A stretch of DNA of 64,000 nucleotides from an uncultured Spirochaetaceae bacterium (GTDB lineage: Bacteria > Spirochaetota > Spirochaetia > Treponematales > Treponemataceae), in assembly GCA_902799665.1 (NCBI GenBank), contig CADCBK010000002.1, forward strand, positions 68,832 to 132,831. Direction: 5' to 3'. The notes beneath the pieces were generated by a model that saw only the letters and a list, made by a program, of their open reading frames with translations, did no database searches and was not told where the DNA came from. The position numbers were made by a program, and so were the translations under genes. Below are positions 44,857-53,090 of this stretch, one piece after another (the stretch's first letter is position 1; every line of letters starts with the position of its first letter).

Positions 44857-45664
44857 CTTCCATCTGGCATTTTTTGACGTCTTTTGGAATGTCGCCGCCA
44901 AGCGTTCCGCCCATCGCGACGTTCATAATGACGTAAAAGTCGCGGTCAAAGGGCCAGAACTTTTGCGGGTAGTCGGCGTCATGCGGATTTTCGTAAGTCA
45001 AGAATTCAACGCCGTCGTAAATCCAAACGATTTTTTCTTCGGTCCACAAGACGCCGTAATTATGCCATTTTTTGTCGGCGGGCTTTACGTCCACTCCAGC
45101 GTTGGCAAGCGCGTTCCCGCCGCTTCCCGCAAGGCAGTGGCAAGTTCCGTAGGCTTTTGTTCCCCAAAAGTTTTGCGCGTATTCCATCACGTCGATTTCG
45201 CCGCTTCTAGGCCATGTTCCGTAATTGTCGCGGTTGGGCATAAGCCATAGCGCCGGCCATGAGCCTTTTTGCGTCGGAAGCTTGGCGCGGAATTCAATGT
45301 AGCCGTATTTGAAAGTTTTTTTCCACTGGCTTTTTAGGCGGGCGCTGGTCCACTTGCCGTCGTCGCCTTTTAGCGCGACTATTTTTAGCGTTCCGTCCGA
45401 AACGTAGGAATTTGCTCGGTCTTTGGTGTAGTTTTGCCGCTCGGCGTTTCCCCAACCGTGGGCGCCCGTGTTGTAGTCCCAGTATTCGGGATTTGGCTCG
45501 TCGCTTGTTCCGTCAAACTCGTCGGCCCAAACCAAGTTCATGTCCTTTACAAATTCCGGCGACACGCTCTTTTCCCGGCCTTGGCACGAAGAAAGCGGGA
45601 GCGCGGCGACAAAAATCGCGGCAAAAAGCGCGGACGCTGGCAATAAAAAATGTTCTCTTTTCAT
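44831..45664 (-). CDS. GH16 endo-beta-glucanase (laminarinase type) lipoprotein
   Basis: A 277-residue glycoside hydrolase family 16 enzyme that cuts mixed or beta-1,3-glucans. The catalytic motif is SGEIDVMEY (E156, D158, E161). A lipobox LSSC (Cys27) follows a hydrophobic signal, so it is anchored on the cell surface or in the periplasm. Tryptophans in SWPALWLMP and WHNYGVLWTE fit the sugar-binding cleft. The start at 45664 begins a proper lipoprotein signal. The TetR promoter lies in its stop codon. Confidence 0.9.
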   Translation of the reverse strand: MKREHFLLPASALFAAIFVAALPLSSCQGREKSVSPEFVKDMNLVWADEFDGTSDEPNPEYWDYNTGAHGWGNAERQNYTKDRANSYVSDGTLKIVALKGDDGKWTSARLKSQWKKTFKYGYIEFRAKLPTQKGSWPALWLMPNRDNYGTWPRSGEIDVMEYAQNFWGTKAYGTCHCLAGSGGNALANAGVDVKPADKKWHNYGVLWTEEKIVWIYDGVEFLTYENPHDADYPQKFWPFDRDFYVIMNVAMGGTLGGDIPKDVKKCQMEVDYVRWYQ

Positions 45665-45729
45665 AGAGAACATTTTAGCGCGGTTTTAGCCTTTTTTCCA
45701 CAATTTTTTTTTGAGGATTTTAGGCCGCT

Positions 45730-46641
45730 TTACTGAACAAAGTTGTAGGGCGTTTCCTGGTAGACGTAGTAGTTGAGCCAATTGCGGTAAAAAAGCGATG
45801 CGGTGGAGCGCCAGGTTGAAAGCGGCTTTTTGTTGGGGTCGTCGCCGGGAAAATAGTCCTGGGGAATTTGTATCGGAAGGTTCTTGTTTTTGTCGCGCCA
45901 GTATTCGTCGGCCAAAGTGTTGGTGTCGTATTCCATGTGGCCGGTGACAAAAACGGCGCGGTTGTTTTGCGTCTTAATTATAGAAGGGCCTTCGTCCGAC
46001 TGCGCCAAAACCACAAGGCCTTTTTGGGCGGCGATGTCTTCCGCGTGAATCTGCGTGTGGCGCGACTGGGGCATCAAGAAAAGGTCGTCAAAGCCGCGCA
46101 AAAGGGAATCGGCCTGCCCCTCCGGCTGCCAGTTTTTGAAAATGCCGAATTTCTTTTGCGGGAGCGAAAACTTGGGAACGCCGAACAAGTGGTAGAGGCC
46201 GGCCTGCGCCGCCCAGCAAATGTAAAGGGTGGAAAATATGTTCTCCTTGCTCCAATCCATTATGTCGCAAAGCTCTTTCCAATAGTCAACTTGTTCAAAA
46301 GGAATCTGTTCCACCGGAGCGCCTGTTATGATAAGGCCGTCGTACTTGTGCTTAAAAAGCTCGCCGGAAGGAATGTAAAAGCGGTCAAGGTATTCGTCGG
46401 AAGCGTTGCGGTAAGCGTGGCTTTCCATCCTGATCAGCGAAATGTCCACTTGAAGCGGAGTGTTTGACAAAAGGCGCAAAAGCTGCGTCTCGGTCGTGGA
46501 CTTTGTGGGCATAAGGTTTACCACCGCGATTTTTAGCGGACGGATGTCCTGCGTCATCGCGCGGCCTTCGGTCATCACAAAGATGTTTTCGCTTTCGAGA
46601 ACCTTTTTTGCTGGCAAATCGCTTTGAATCTTTATAGGCAT
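45730..46641 (-). CDS. metA: Homoserine O-acetyltransferase
   Basis: A 303-residue MetA enzyme that acylates homoserine, the first step of methionine synthesis. The nucleophile is C142 in YICWAAQAGLYH; the partner His is H235 in FVTGHMEYD. Residue 111 is Glu (GAPVEQIPFE); known work on MetA shows Glu here specifies acetyl-CoA and Gly specifies succinyl-CoA, so acetyl transfer is expected. A TAGAAT hexamer ends seven bases before the ATG at 46641, with no good -35. A GCGCAAA/TTTGCGC dyad lies just upstream. Confidence 0.93.
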   Translation of the reverse strand: MPIKIQSDLPAKKVLESENIFVMTEGRAMTQDIRPLKIAVVNLMPTKSTTETQLLRLLSNTPLQVDISLIRMESHAYRNASDEYLDRFYIPSGELFKHKYDGLIITGAPVEQIPFEQVDYWKELCDIMDWSKENIFSTLYICWAAQAGLYHLFGVPKFSLPQKKFGIFKNWQPEGQADSLLRGFDDLFLMPQSRHTQIHAEDIAAQKGLVVLAQSDEGPSIIKTQNNRAVFVTGHMEYDTNTLADEYWRDKNKNLPIQIPQDYFPGDDPNKKPLSTWRSTASLFYRNWLNYYVYQETPYNFVQ

Positions 46642-46777
46642 GGAAGTGATTCTAGCGCAAAAAAAATATTTGCGCCATATCAAACGCGCAAAGCAGCCGA
46701 TAGAACTTTTTTATCGCAGGTTATAGCCGCAACTTATGCCGCGGACGCCGCCCCTACCCAAGCCTAGCCGCGCAAAC

Positions 46778-46816
46778 AAAAAAATAGGCGGCCCTCCCCT
46801 GTCGGGAAGACCGCCT
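46778..46816 (-). terminator. Terminator after the surface lipoprotein
   Basis: On the minus strand AGGCGGTC-TTCCC pairs with GGGGA-GGGCCGCCT around GACA, followed by a seven-T run. It closes the lipoprotein gene upstream. Confidence 0.85.
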
Positions 46817-46907
46817 GAACTATGCAAACGCAAACACTTCGTTGCGCAACACCCCCATCTACGGGAGTTTCCGCAACGTCGCTTCTGCCGTTCCGCGCGC
46901 TGTTACA

Positions 46908-48356
46908 CTAGAACGCAAAGATTGCGATTGCCCAAATACCAGCGAATTGATCTTGTGATTTGGTGGCAGACTGGAATTTATGCTGATTATTGCATCTACA
47001 TTCATAGGCAAAATTACTACCATTTTCGGTAGATGTCCAATATTTGTCATATACAGATCCGCCGCCACAAGCCTGACTCAAATTAGAGATATTTCCATTT
47101 TGAAACTCCAGGGCATCTCCAATATCTGTCTTAGGAGTTATATTACTGCCGCAGCCCTTAAGCATCCACATCCATTGGTATGCGGACGGCAAACGCCATG
47201 TACTCGCTCTAGCAGGCCTTGCCGCTGCATAAGAGGCTGCGCTAGTTTTTGCGGCGCTCCAGCTTGACTGCCAACTTCCCGCAGGGCTAAGCGCGATGGC
47301 AAGACCATGAGCATGGCCTTCCATAGATGCATTAATGTCTGAATCTGTGGGTTCTGTCGCGCCTCCTACATAAGCGATCATAGCAGATGCTGTTGTTCCT
47401 TCGGCTTCCGCAGCGGCTTTATTGGCATAAATATAACCATCCGCTCCGATTACTTTTCCTATGTCATCGGCAGTCGCTTGTTCCATAGGCTTGAAGTTAG
47501 GCTTGTAAACAAACGGGCTTTCGCCAAGGACTGTAGCGCCCTCGTTCTGGTAGGCCGAGCCGTCCCAATACTCTGTGCCGCCGATTGTGACCGCGCCGCA
47601 AGTTCCGCCATTTTTGCCATGGCCAACACTGTCAGTGGCGTCGGTTCCTTTTGTGGCCTTAAACTTTGTCACTGTATTCGCGACGGTTATGGCGCCGCAC
47701 TTGCTGTCGGTTAGATATCCGGTTCCCACTCCGGCGGCATATTGGCCGCCCTCCGCGGTTACAGTTCCGCCTGAAATTGAGATGGGGCCGCAAACTGAGT
47801 TACTGCCACCAGAGCCAATGCCGGCCGCCATGAAGCCGCCTGTCGCCGTGACAGTCCCGCCTTTTATTGTGACGCCGTCACAATCGGATCCGTAGCCGCA
47901 GCCAATGCCGGCTGCCATGCCGCCGGTCACTGTGATTGTTCCGCCCTCTATGACAATCGTTCAAGGGTCTTACCTTTTGGAACAAAAAGTCCGGGATAAT
48001 ACTTCCAAAATCCTTTTACCGTGTTTGTTCCTTCAAGCTTGATTGTGGCGTCGCCCGCGCAAGTCAGGCCCGCCCACTTATAGCTGTCGCTATCGGTTCC
48101 GTTGATTGTAACGTCCTTCAATGTTATGGTCGCGCCGTCAGCGATGGAAATCTTCACTTTGTTTGCCAACGTTCCTGTGATTGTAAAGCCGTCAGCGACA
48201 ACAGTGTCCGCAGTCACAGTTGAAAGGTCGATTGTTTTCGCGGTTGGTCCGCCACCGCTTCCTCCAGCACTGTTGGAGCATCCTATGTGCGCCAACATGG
48301 CGATGATGAAGAGGCTAGCTAATACCCCCCCTACAAAAATTTAGTAATTTTCTCAT
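46908..48356 (-). pseudogene. Surface lipoprotein with C-type-lectin-like C-terminus, broken by two frameshifts
   Basis: The start at 48356 has a GGAGAG ribosome site, but after eight residues the frame runs into a G7 tract (48331-48325) and stops. One G fewer restores a lipoprotein signal ending AMLAHIGC. A second break lies near 47958: adding one base (an A) after CTTGA rejoins the frame as GKTLETIVIEGGTITVTGG. The rest holds beta-helix repeats (GGTVTATGG...AAGIGSGG), then residues like WRLPSAYQWMWMLKGCG and YWTSTENGSN. That end resembles the DUF1566/FGE-type C-type-lectin fold used in treponemal variable proteins. The two shifts cancel, so start and end share a frame. Alternatives are phase variation, decay, or assembly error. 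Confidence 0.7.
48325..48331 (-). repeat. Homopolymeric G7 tract in the signal-peptide region
   Basis: Seven G residues on the coding strand just after codon 8 of the surface lipoprotein. With 6 or 9 G the signal peptide is in frame; with 7 it is out of frame. Poly-G tracts mediate phase variation in treponemes. Confidence 0.7.
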
Positions 48357-48610
48357 GCGTTCTCTCCTTGCATGGATGGATTTTGCGCGCTCCAAGTATA
48401 TAAAGCCGCGCTAACAATGCGTTATTTTAGCACGGCTTTTTCCAAAACGCAAGGAATTTTTTATTCTACCGCGCGCAGTCGCGGGCTTTGCAATAACACA
48501 AAAAAAATTTGCGCCATAGGAACGGTATGTCGCTACGCTAATTTTGCTATAGGAAACGATTCAACTGCGCTCTCGCGAGCGCGGGCAATCAAGGCCTTGA
48601 CTCGTTCCTT

Positions 48611-48641
48611 TTCGCGTTTGAACACAATTTTCAAACGCGAA
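48611..48641 (+). promoter_or_regulatory. Dyad upstream of the PPK2 promoter
   Basis: TTCGCGTTTGAA and TTCAAACGCGAA form perfect 12-bp arms around CACAATT, ending 15 bases before the -35 box. There is no T tail, so an operator or activator site is more likely than a terminator. Confidence 0.55.
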
Positions 48642-48656
48642 TAGCACAAAAAAAAT

Positions 48657-48685
48657 TTGCGTTACTAGAAATTCCGCGCTATAAT
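48657..48685 (+). promoter_or_regulatory. Promoter of PPK2
   Basis: TTGCGT (48657-48662), 17 bases, TATAAT (48680-48685), preceded by an A-rich tract like an UP element. The leader is about 125 bases long. Confidence 0.65.
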
Positions 48686-48715
48686 AAAAATACCTTCTGC
48701 TGCGCTTGCCAGGTT

Positions 48716-48805
48716 CTTAGGGCGGAGCCCTAAGCGGCGCTGGGAAAGAGTGGGGGTTTGGGGGAGAGAAAACCCCGCTTCCGAGTAGAGGGTTTTCTTT
48801 CCCCC
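48716..48805 (+). promoter_or_regulatory. Two hairpins in the PPK2 leader
   Basis: CTTAGGGC-GGA-GCCCTAAG (48716-48734) and a 16-bp stem (48760-48775 with 48790-48805, one G-T pair) that ends just before the AAGGAGGAG ribosome site. The second stem could modulate translation or stability. No known riboswitch fold is recognised. Confidence 0.55.
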
Positions 48806-48817
48806 AAGGAGGAGATT

Positions 48818-49801
48818 ATGTCAGACATATTGAAGGAATACCGCTACGACGGAAGCGAAAAGCTCAACCTAAAAAAGGTTTGCCATGATTCCGGCGGCCG
48901 CAAGGAACAAAAGGCAAAGCTGATAAAAAAGACCGAAGAGAACTTAAAGGAAATCGCCGACTTGCAGGAAAAGCTTTACGCCGAATCCAAGGAATCGGTT
49001 TTGATCGTCTTGCAGGCCTTGGACGCGGCGGGCAAAGACAGCACGATAAAGCATGTTCTTGCCAGCGTAAACCCGCAGGGCATAATCGTCCACAGCTTTA
49101 AAGGCCCCAACTCCACCGAAGAAAGCCACGACTTTTTGTGGCGCTACCACAAGCGCCTGCCCAGCCGCGGCATCATGTGCATTTTCAACCGTTCCTACTA
49201 CGAGGAAGTCTTGGTCGTAAACGTCCACGAATTTTGGAAGGGCTACAAGATGCCAAAACGCACGCTGACTAAAGACTACATCAAGAACAAGTACAAGGAC
49301 ATTTGCTCTTGGGAAAACTATCTTTACGGGAACGGATACCGCATCGTAAAATTTTTCTTGAACCTTTCAAAGGACGAGCAAAAGCGCCGCTTCCTTGAGC
49401 GAATCGACCGCAAGGAAAAGAACTGGAAGTTCAGCCCCAACGACATCAAGGAGCGCGCCTACTGGGACAAATACCAAGAGGCCTTTGAGGACGCAATCAA
49501 CGCCACCAGCACCAAGGACTGCCCTTGGTACGTTTTGCCGGCTGACCAAAAGTGGTACACGCGATACTTGGTAAGCGAAGTTTTGGTCCAAACCCTGCGC
49601 GACATCGGCCCCGAGTTCCCAAAACTGCCGGACGACGACAAGAACCGCTTGGCCGACTGCAAGGCGCTTCTTGAGGCCGAAGGCGGAACTGTTCCCGCCA
49701 AAAAGGAAGCGAAAAAAGAAAAGGCTGAAAAAAAGCCCAAGAAAGAAAAGAAGGCTAAAAAAGCCAAAGACGCGGACAGCGCGGACAAAAAGCAAAATTG
49801 A
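48818..49801 (+). CDS. ppk2: Polyphosphate kinase 2 family protein
   Basis: A 327-residue PPK2-type enzyme that transfers phosphate between polyphosphate and nucleotides. The Walker A loop is LQALDAAGKDSTIK (D69 to S75). Other family signatures are KGPNSTEESHDFLWRYHKRLP and FNRSYYEEVLVV. Members phosphorylate ADP, GDP or NMPs; the class cannot be fixed by eye. The C-terminal 45 residues are a Lys/Glu/Ala tail beyond the usual domain. AAGGAGGAG fixes the start at 48818. The long structured leader suggests post-transcriptional control. Confidence 0.9.
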   Translation: MSDILKEYRYDGSEKLNLKKVCHDSGGRKEQKAKLIKKTEENLKEIADLQEKLYAESKESVLIVLQALDAAGKDSTIKHVLASVNPQGIIVHSFKGPNSTEESHDFLWRYHKRLPSRGIMCIFNRSYYEEVLVVNVHEFWKGYKMPKRTLTKDYIKNKYKDICSWENYLYGNGYRIVKFFLNLSKDEQKRRFLERIDRKEKNWKFSPNDIKERAYWDKYQEAFEDAINATSTKDCPWYVLPADQKWYTRYLVSEVLVQTLRDIGPEFPKLPDDDKNRLADCKALLEAEGGTVPAKKEAKKEKAEKKPKKEKKAKKAKDADSADKKQN

Positions 49802-49842
49802 CCGCAAGCGCGGCAATTAAATAAATGCCTTGGAGGAATAAT

Positions 49843-50091
49843 ATGGCAAAATCAGGTTTGACAGGATTGAATTGGATTGTAAAAATCCTATTGGTCATCA
49901 TCGGCGACATCTACGGAATTTTGCGCCGCGTCACAAGCGGAAGCTTGATTCCAATCGTAATCGGAATCATCCAAATCGCGTCGCTTGTTCTTACAAGCTA
50001 CAACCGCCTTGTTGGAATCGTTGCCTGCGTTTTCTGGATCATCGACTTGGTGACTGTAATCATCAACAAAGAAGTCACGGTATTGGCCTAA
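49843..50091 (+). CDS. Small membrane protein
   Basis: An 82-residue protein with two or three hydrophobic helices (about 10-25, 35-55 and 58-75) and a short tail NKEVTVLA. No family is recognised. GGAGGAATAAT precedes the ATG. It lies 41 bases after PPK2 and its stop is next to the ApbE frame, so it is probably co-transcribed with both. Confidence 0.6.
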   Translation: MAKSGLTGLNWIVKILLVIIGDIYGILRRVTSGSLIPIVIGIIQIASLVLTSYNRLVGIVACVFWIIDLVTVIINKEVTVLA

Positions 50092-50109
50092 ATGACTTTT
50101 TGTCACAAA

Positions 50110-50137
50110 GGGAGGCGCTCCATTTTGACGGCCTCCC
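50110..50137 (+). promoter_or_regulatory. Hairpin covering the apbE ribosome site
   Basis: GGGAGGC (50110-50116) pairs with GCCTCCC (50131-50137). The left arm is the likely Shine-Dalgarno sequence and the loop holds the TTG start, so the fold would hide the ribosome site. Confidence 0.5.
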
Positions 50138-51252
50138 TGTTCAAGACAAAAATCGCCGCCGCGCTTTTAGCGGCGGCCTTTCTTTTGTTTTCAGGCTGCG
50201 AGCGGCGAATGGCCCCGCAGTCTGAATTTGTTTTGGGAACGGTATGTTCCATCAATTTATACGAAGATGGAAGCGCGGAGCTTTACGGAAAGCTTTTTGC
50301 GCGGCTTCGGGAACTCAACGACATATTCAACAACTATTCCGACTCGTCAGAAATTTCGCGGGTGAACCGTGAAGCCGCCGCCGCGTCGGTTCCTGTAAGC
50401 CAAGACTTTTTCATTGTCATAAAAACGGCGCTGGACTTTGCGCGTTTGACAGACGGCGCCTTTGACCCGACCGTCGGCCCGCTGGTAAAGCTTTGGGGCT
50501 TTGGCAAAACGCCGCGCGTTCCAAGCCAAGAAGAAATAGAGGCGGCGCAAAAACTTGTCGGCTGGCAATGCGTAATACTAGAAGGCTTTACTGACCAAGA
50601 AGCCGCCAACGGCAATGACTCGCAAAACCAAAACGCGGGCGGCGAACCAAAAGGCTTCACTGGCCAAAATCCCGCCGCCGGGCCAACCGTCCGCTTTACA
50701 AAAAGCGGCGTCCGCCTGGACCTTGGCGCGATAGCGAAAGGCTACGCGGCCGACTGCTTGGTTGACATGCTGCGCGAGCGGGGCGTCAAGCGCGCCTCGC
50801 TTTCCCTAGGCGGAAACGTTTATGTCTACGGAAAAAAGTCCGGCGGCTCCTTGTGGAGCGTGGCCATCCGCGACCCTTCAAAGCCGGGCCAAAACGCATT
50901 TATGCTAAAGACGCGCGACGCGACGGTTGTCACAAGCGGCGCCTACGAGCGCTTTTTTGAGCAAGACGGAAAAACCTACGGCCACATCCTTGACCCGGCC
51001 ACAGGCTTTCCAGCCAAAAGCGGCTTGGAAAGCGTCACTATTGTAAGCCGCAACAGCATGGTCGCCGACGCGCTAAGCACAAGCCTTTTTGTTTTGGGAA
51101 TGGAAAAAATCCCCGAGATAAAAAAAAGCGCGCTGGCCGGCGACTTTGAGTGCGTTTTGGTTGACGCAAGCGGAAAGGCTTACGCAAGCAAAGGTCTCAA
51201 AGGCCGTTTAAGCGCGCTTAACGGGCAAAAAATCGCTTTTTGCGATTTTTAG
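50125..51252 (+). CDS. apbE: FAD:protein FMN transferase lipoprotein
   Basis: A protein of about 375 residues that attaches FMN to threonines of target proteins outside the cytoplasm, as for Rnf/Nqr subunits. Motifs include DPTVGPLVKLWGFG, DLGAIAKGYAAD, VVTSGAYERFF and YGHILDPATGFP, then a late Asp/Thr metal loop (MVADALSTSLFVLG). The lipoprotein signal is MTASLFKTKIAAALLAAAF, LLFSGC. The TTG at 50125 is preferred over an ATG at 50092: it follows GGGAGG at a good distance and gives a proper signal. No Rnf or Nqr genes are in the window. It overlaps the convergent nhaC gene by four bases. Confidence 0.88.
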   Translation: MTASLFKTKIAAALLAAAFLLFSGCERRMAPQSEFVLGTVCSINLYEDGSAELYGKLFARLRELNDIFNNYSDSSEISRVNREAAAASVPVSQDFFIVIKTALDFARLTDGAFDPTVGPLVKLWGFGKTPRVPSQEEIEAAQKLVGWQCVILEGFTDQEAANGNDSQNQNAGGEPKGFTGQNPAAGPTVRFTKSGVRLDLGAIAKGYAADCLVDMLRERGVKRASLSLGGNVYVYGKKSGGSLWSVAIRDPSKPGQNAFMLKTRDATVVTSGAYERFFEQDGKTYGHILDPATGFPAKSGLESVTIVSRNSMVADALSTSLFVLGMEKIPEIKKSALAGDFECVLVDASGKAYASKGLKGRLSALNGQKIAFCDF

Positions 51253-52802
51253 TTCGCCGCTTTCTTCTTAAAGTACAACAGCGTCGCGAACAAGGCGGCT
51301 AGTCCTATTATCCAGCTGATTATTCCGCTGGCCACGATTCCCAAGCCTTGCGTAAAGCCCGCCACGATGTATGTGACGAACGAAACGGCGGCGACCAAAA
51401 GCGCGTAGGGCAGCTGCGTTGAAACGTGCTTTACGTGGTCGCAGTTGGCGCCGGCGCTGGCCATAATCGTCGTGTCGCTGATTGGCGAGATGTGGTCTCC
51501 GCAAACGGCTCCAGCCATGCAAGCGGAAATGCTGATGATTCTAATCGGGTCGCTTGCGACCGGGAAAGCCGCGATGCAAATCGGAATCAAAATGCCAAAG
51601 GTTCCCCAAGAAGTTCCAGTGGCAAAGGCAAGGCCGCAAGCGATTGCAAAGATAATCGCGGGCAGCATGTTCTTGAGTCCCTGCGCGCTTCCGCCGACAA
51701 GGCCGGCGACATATTCCTTGGCGCCAAGCGAGTCGGTCATAGACTTAAGGGTCCAGGCGAGCGTAAGAATCAAAATCGCGGGAACCATCGCCTTAAAGCC
51801 GTCGGGCAGGCAAGACATAATCGACTTGAACGAAATGACCTTTCTGCAAAGGTAGAAGACAACCGTAATGATTAACGCGGCGAAAGAGCCGAGAACCAAA
51901 CCAACCGAAGCGTCGCTTGCGGCAAAGGCTTCGACAAAGTTGAGGTAAGCGGGATTGGCCACCATCTCTCCTTCAGCCTCGCCGGCAACCTGGGCGCTAA
52001 AGAAGCCGCCTGTGTAAATCATTCCCAAAACGCAGAAGACAATCAAGGCCGCGATCGGCAAAACCAAGTCTATGACCGAAGCCTTTGGATTTTCCAACTC
52101 TTCGTATTCTTTTTCGGACTTGTCTTCCATTTCCTTTTCGGCCTTGGCCATAGGTCCAAATTCAAAATTGCGGGCGGCAAGGAAAAGCGTCATCGCGATT
52201 GTAAAGAAAGCGTAAAAGTTAAAGGGAATGGCCTTGCAAAAAAGCGCGATTCCGTTCTCGCCTTCGCTTACAAAGCCGGAGACTGCGGCGGCCCAAGAGC
52301 TTATCGGAGCGATGATGCAAATCGGCGCGGCGGTGGCGTCAATCAAGTAAGCCAGCTTGGCGCGCGAAACTTTGTACTTGTCAGTGACCGGCTTCATTAC
52401 TGAGCCGACCGTAAGGCAGTTAAAGTAGTCGTCGATGAAAATCAAGATTCCCAAAAAGATTGTGGCGATTTGCGCGCCGGCCTTGCTCTTGATGCGCTTT
52501 TTGGCCCATTCTCCAAAAGCCTGCGAGCCGCCGGCCTTGTTCATAAGCGCGACCATCGTTCCCAATACGACAAGGAAAACCAAAATGCCGACGTTCCAAC
52601 TGTCGCTAAGCTGGGCAATCATTCCGTCCTTAAAAATGTGGTTGAAAAAACCGGTAAAGCCAGCGGCCGTTCCAACTGCGTAAAAAGCGCCTCCGATAAG
52701 GACGCCGATAAACAAGGAAGAGTAAACTTCCTTTGTGAGCAAAGCCAACAAAATGGCGACGATTGCCGGAACAAGCGACAAAAATCCAAAACTTGCTTCC
52801 AT
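51249..52802 (-). CDS. nhaC: NhaC-family antiporter
   Basis: A 517-residue membrane protein with about 12 helices. It carries NhaC-family signatures (IDDYFNCLTVGSVMKPVTDKY, CIIAPISSWAAAVSGF, TGTSWGTFGILIPI, CGDHISPISDTTIMASAGA). The family exchanges Na+ for H+ or, in some members, amino acids such as lysine or tyrosine. It follows a 53-residue gene after nine bases, so both share the promoter at 52992. A loop of about 30 charged residues (EKEMEDKSEKEYEELENPKA) lies between helices. Confidence 0.88.
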   Translation of the reverse strand: MEASFGFLSLVPAIVAILLALLTKEVYSSLFIGVLIGGAFYAVGTAAGFTGFFNHIFKDGMIAQLSDSWNVGILVFLVVLGTMVALMNKAGGSQAFGEWAKKRIKSKAGAQIATIFLGILIFIDDYFNCLTVGSVMKPVTDKYKVSRAKLAYLIDATAAPICIIAPISSWAAAVSGFVSEGENGIALFCKAIPFNFYAFFTIAMTLFLAARNFEFGPMAKAEKEMEDKSEKEYEELENPKASVIDLVLPIAALIVFCVLGMIYTGGFFSAQVAGEAEGEMVANPAYLNFVEAFAASDASVGLVLGSFAALIITVVFYLCRKVISFKSIMSCLPDGFKAMVPAILILTLAWTLKSMTDSLGAKEYVAGLVGGSAQGLKNMLPAIIFAIACGLAFATGTSWGTFGILIPICIAAFPVASDPIRIISISACMAGAVCGDHISPISDTTIMASAGANCDHVKHVSTQLPYALLVAAVSFVTYIVAGFTQGLGIVASGIISWIIGLAALFATLLYFKKKAAN

Positions 52803-52811
52803 CCCGTCCTC

Positions 52812-52973
52812 CTAGTTGGCTGCCTTTGAAAGGTCGGCTAACAAAGGCTTGGTCACGCCAGCCTTTTCCAAATGCTCGATAACCGCAATCGCGTAATGAA
52901 CCGCGTCCAGCGAGTTCGCAGCGCAATAGGTCTTAAGCTCTTTTAACGCTTTAATCGCATCATTGTTTGTCAT
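52812..52973 (-). CDS. 53-residue protein upstream of nhaC
   Basis: A short minus-strand gene (starts MTNNDAIKALKELKTYC, ends DLSKAAN) with an AGGAG ribosome site six bases before the ATG and a good promoter upstream. It is helical, with no membrane segment. The stop is nine bases before nhaC, so it is the first gene of that operon. It could be a small regulator or partner of the transporter; this is inferred from position only. Confidence 0.7.
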   Translation of the reverse strand: MTNNDAIKALKELKTYCAANSLDAVHYAIAVIEHLEKAGVTKPLLADLSKAAN

Positions 52974-52991
52974 ACAAACTCCTTTTTTTAT

Positions 52992-53020
52992 ATTATGCGC
53001 CGAGTTTAAGAATTTGGCAA
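52992..53020 (-). promoter_or_regulatory. Promoter of the small-ORF/nhaC operon
   Basis: TTGCCA at 53020-53015, 17 bases, CATAAT at 52997-52992, upstream of the 53-residue gene. Confidence 0.6.
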
Positions 53021-53090
53021 GAGAAATTTTAAAAGAGAGTTTGAGCGGCCGCGCGATAAGGCCGCAGCATATCCGCTTGTCCGCGGCCTC

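Larger units (their letters stand above)
48357..48817. other. 461-bp intergenic region with promoter and several dyads
   Basis: This gap holds no credible gene. A 90-codon frame within it lacks a ribosome site or protein-like sequence. It contains two copies of an A8-TTTGCG element (48497-48518 and 48645-48661; a related copy is at 46656-46680). It also contains a palindrome at 48567-48582, a dyad at 48611-48641, the PPK2 promoter and two leader hairpins. Confidence 0.6.

Noticed and set aside
46642..46907. Template repeat or reverse transcriptase next to the lectin-like gene
   Set aside because: The region holds only a terminator and metA's upstream sequence; no reverse-transcriptase motif or near-copy of the C-terminus is visible in the window.
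48372..48644. A 90-codon plus-strand frame in the gap before PPK2
   Set aside because: No ribosome site, low-complexity content, and it overlaps dyads and the promoter region of PPK2.
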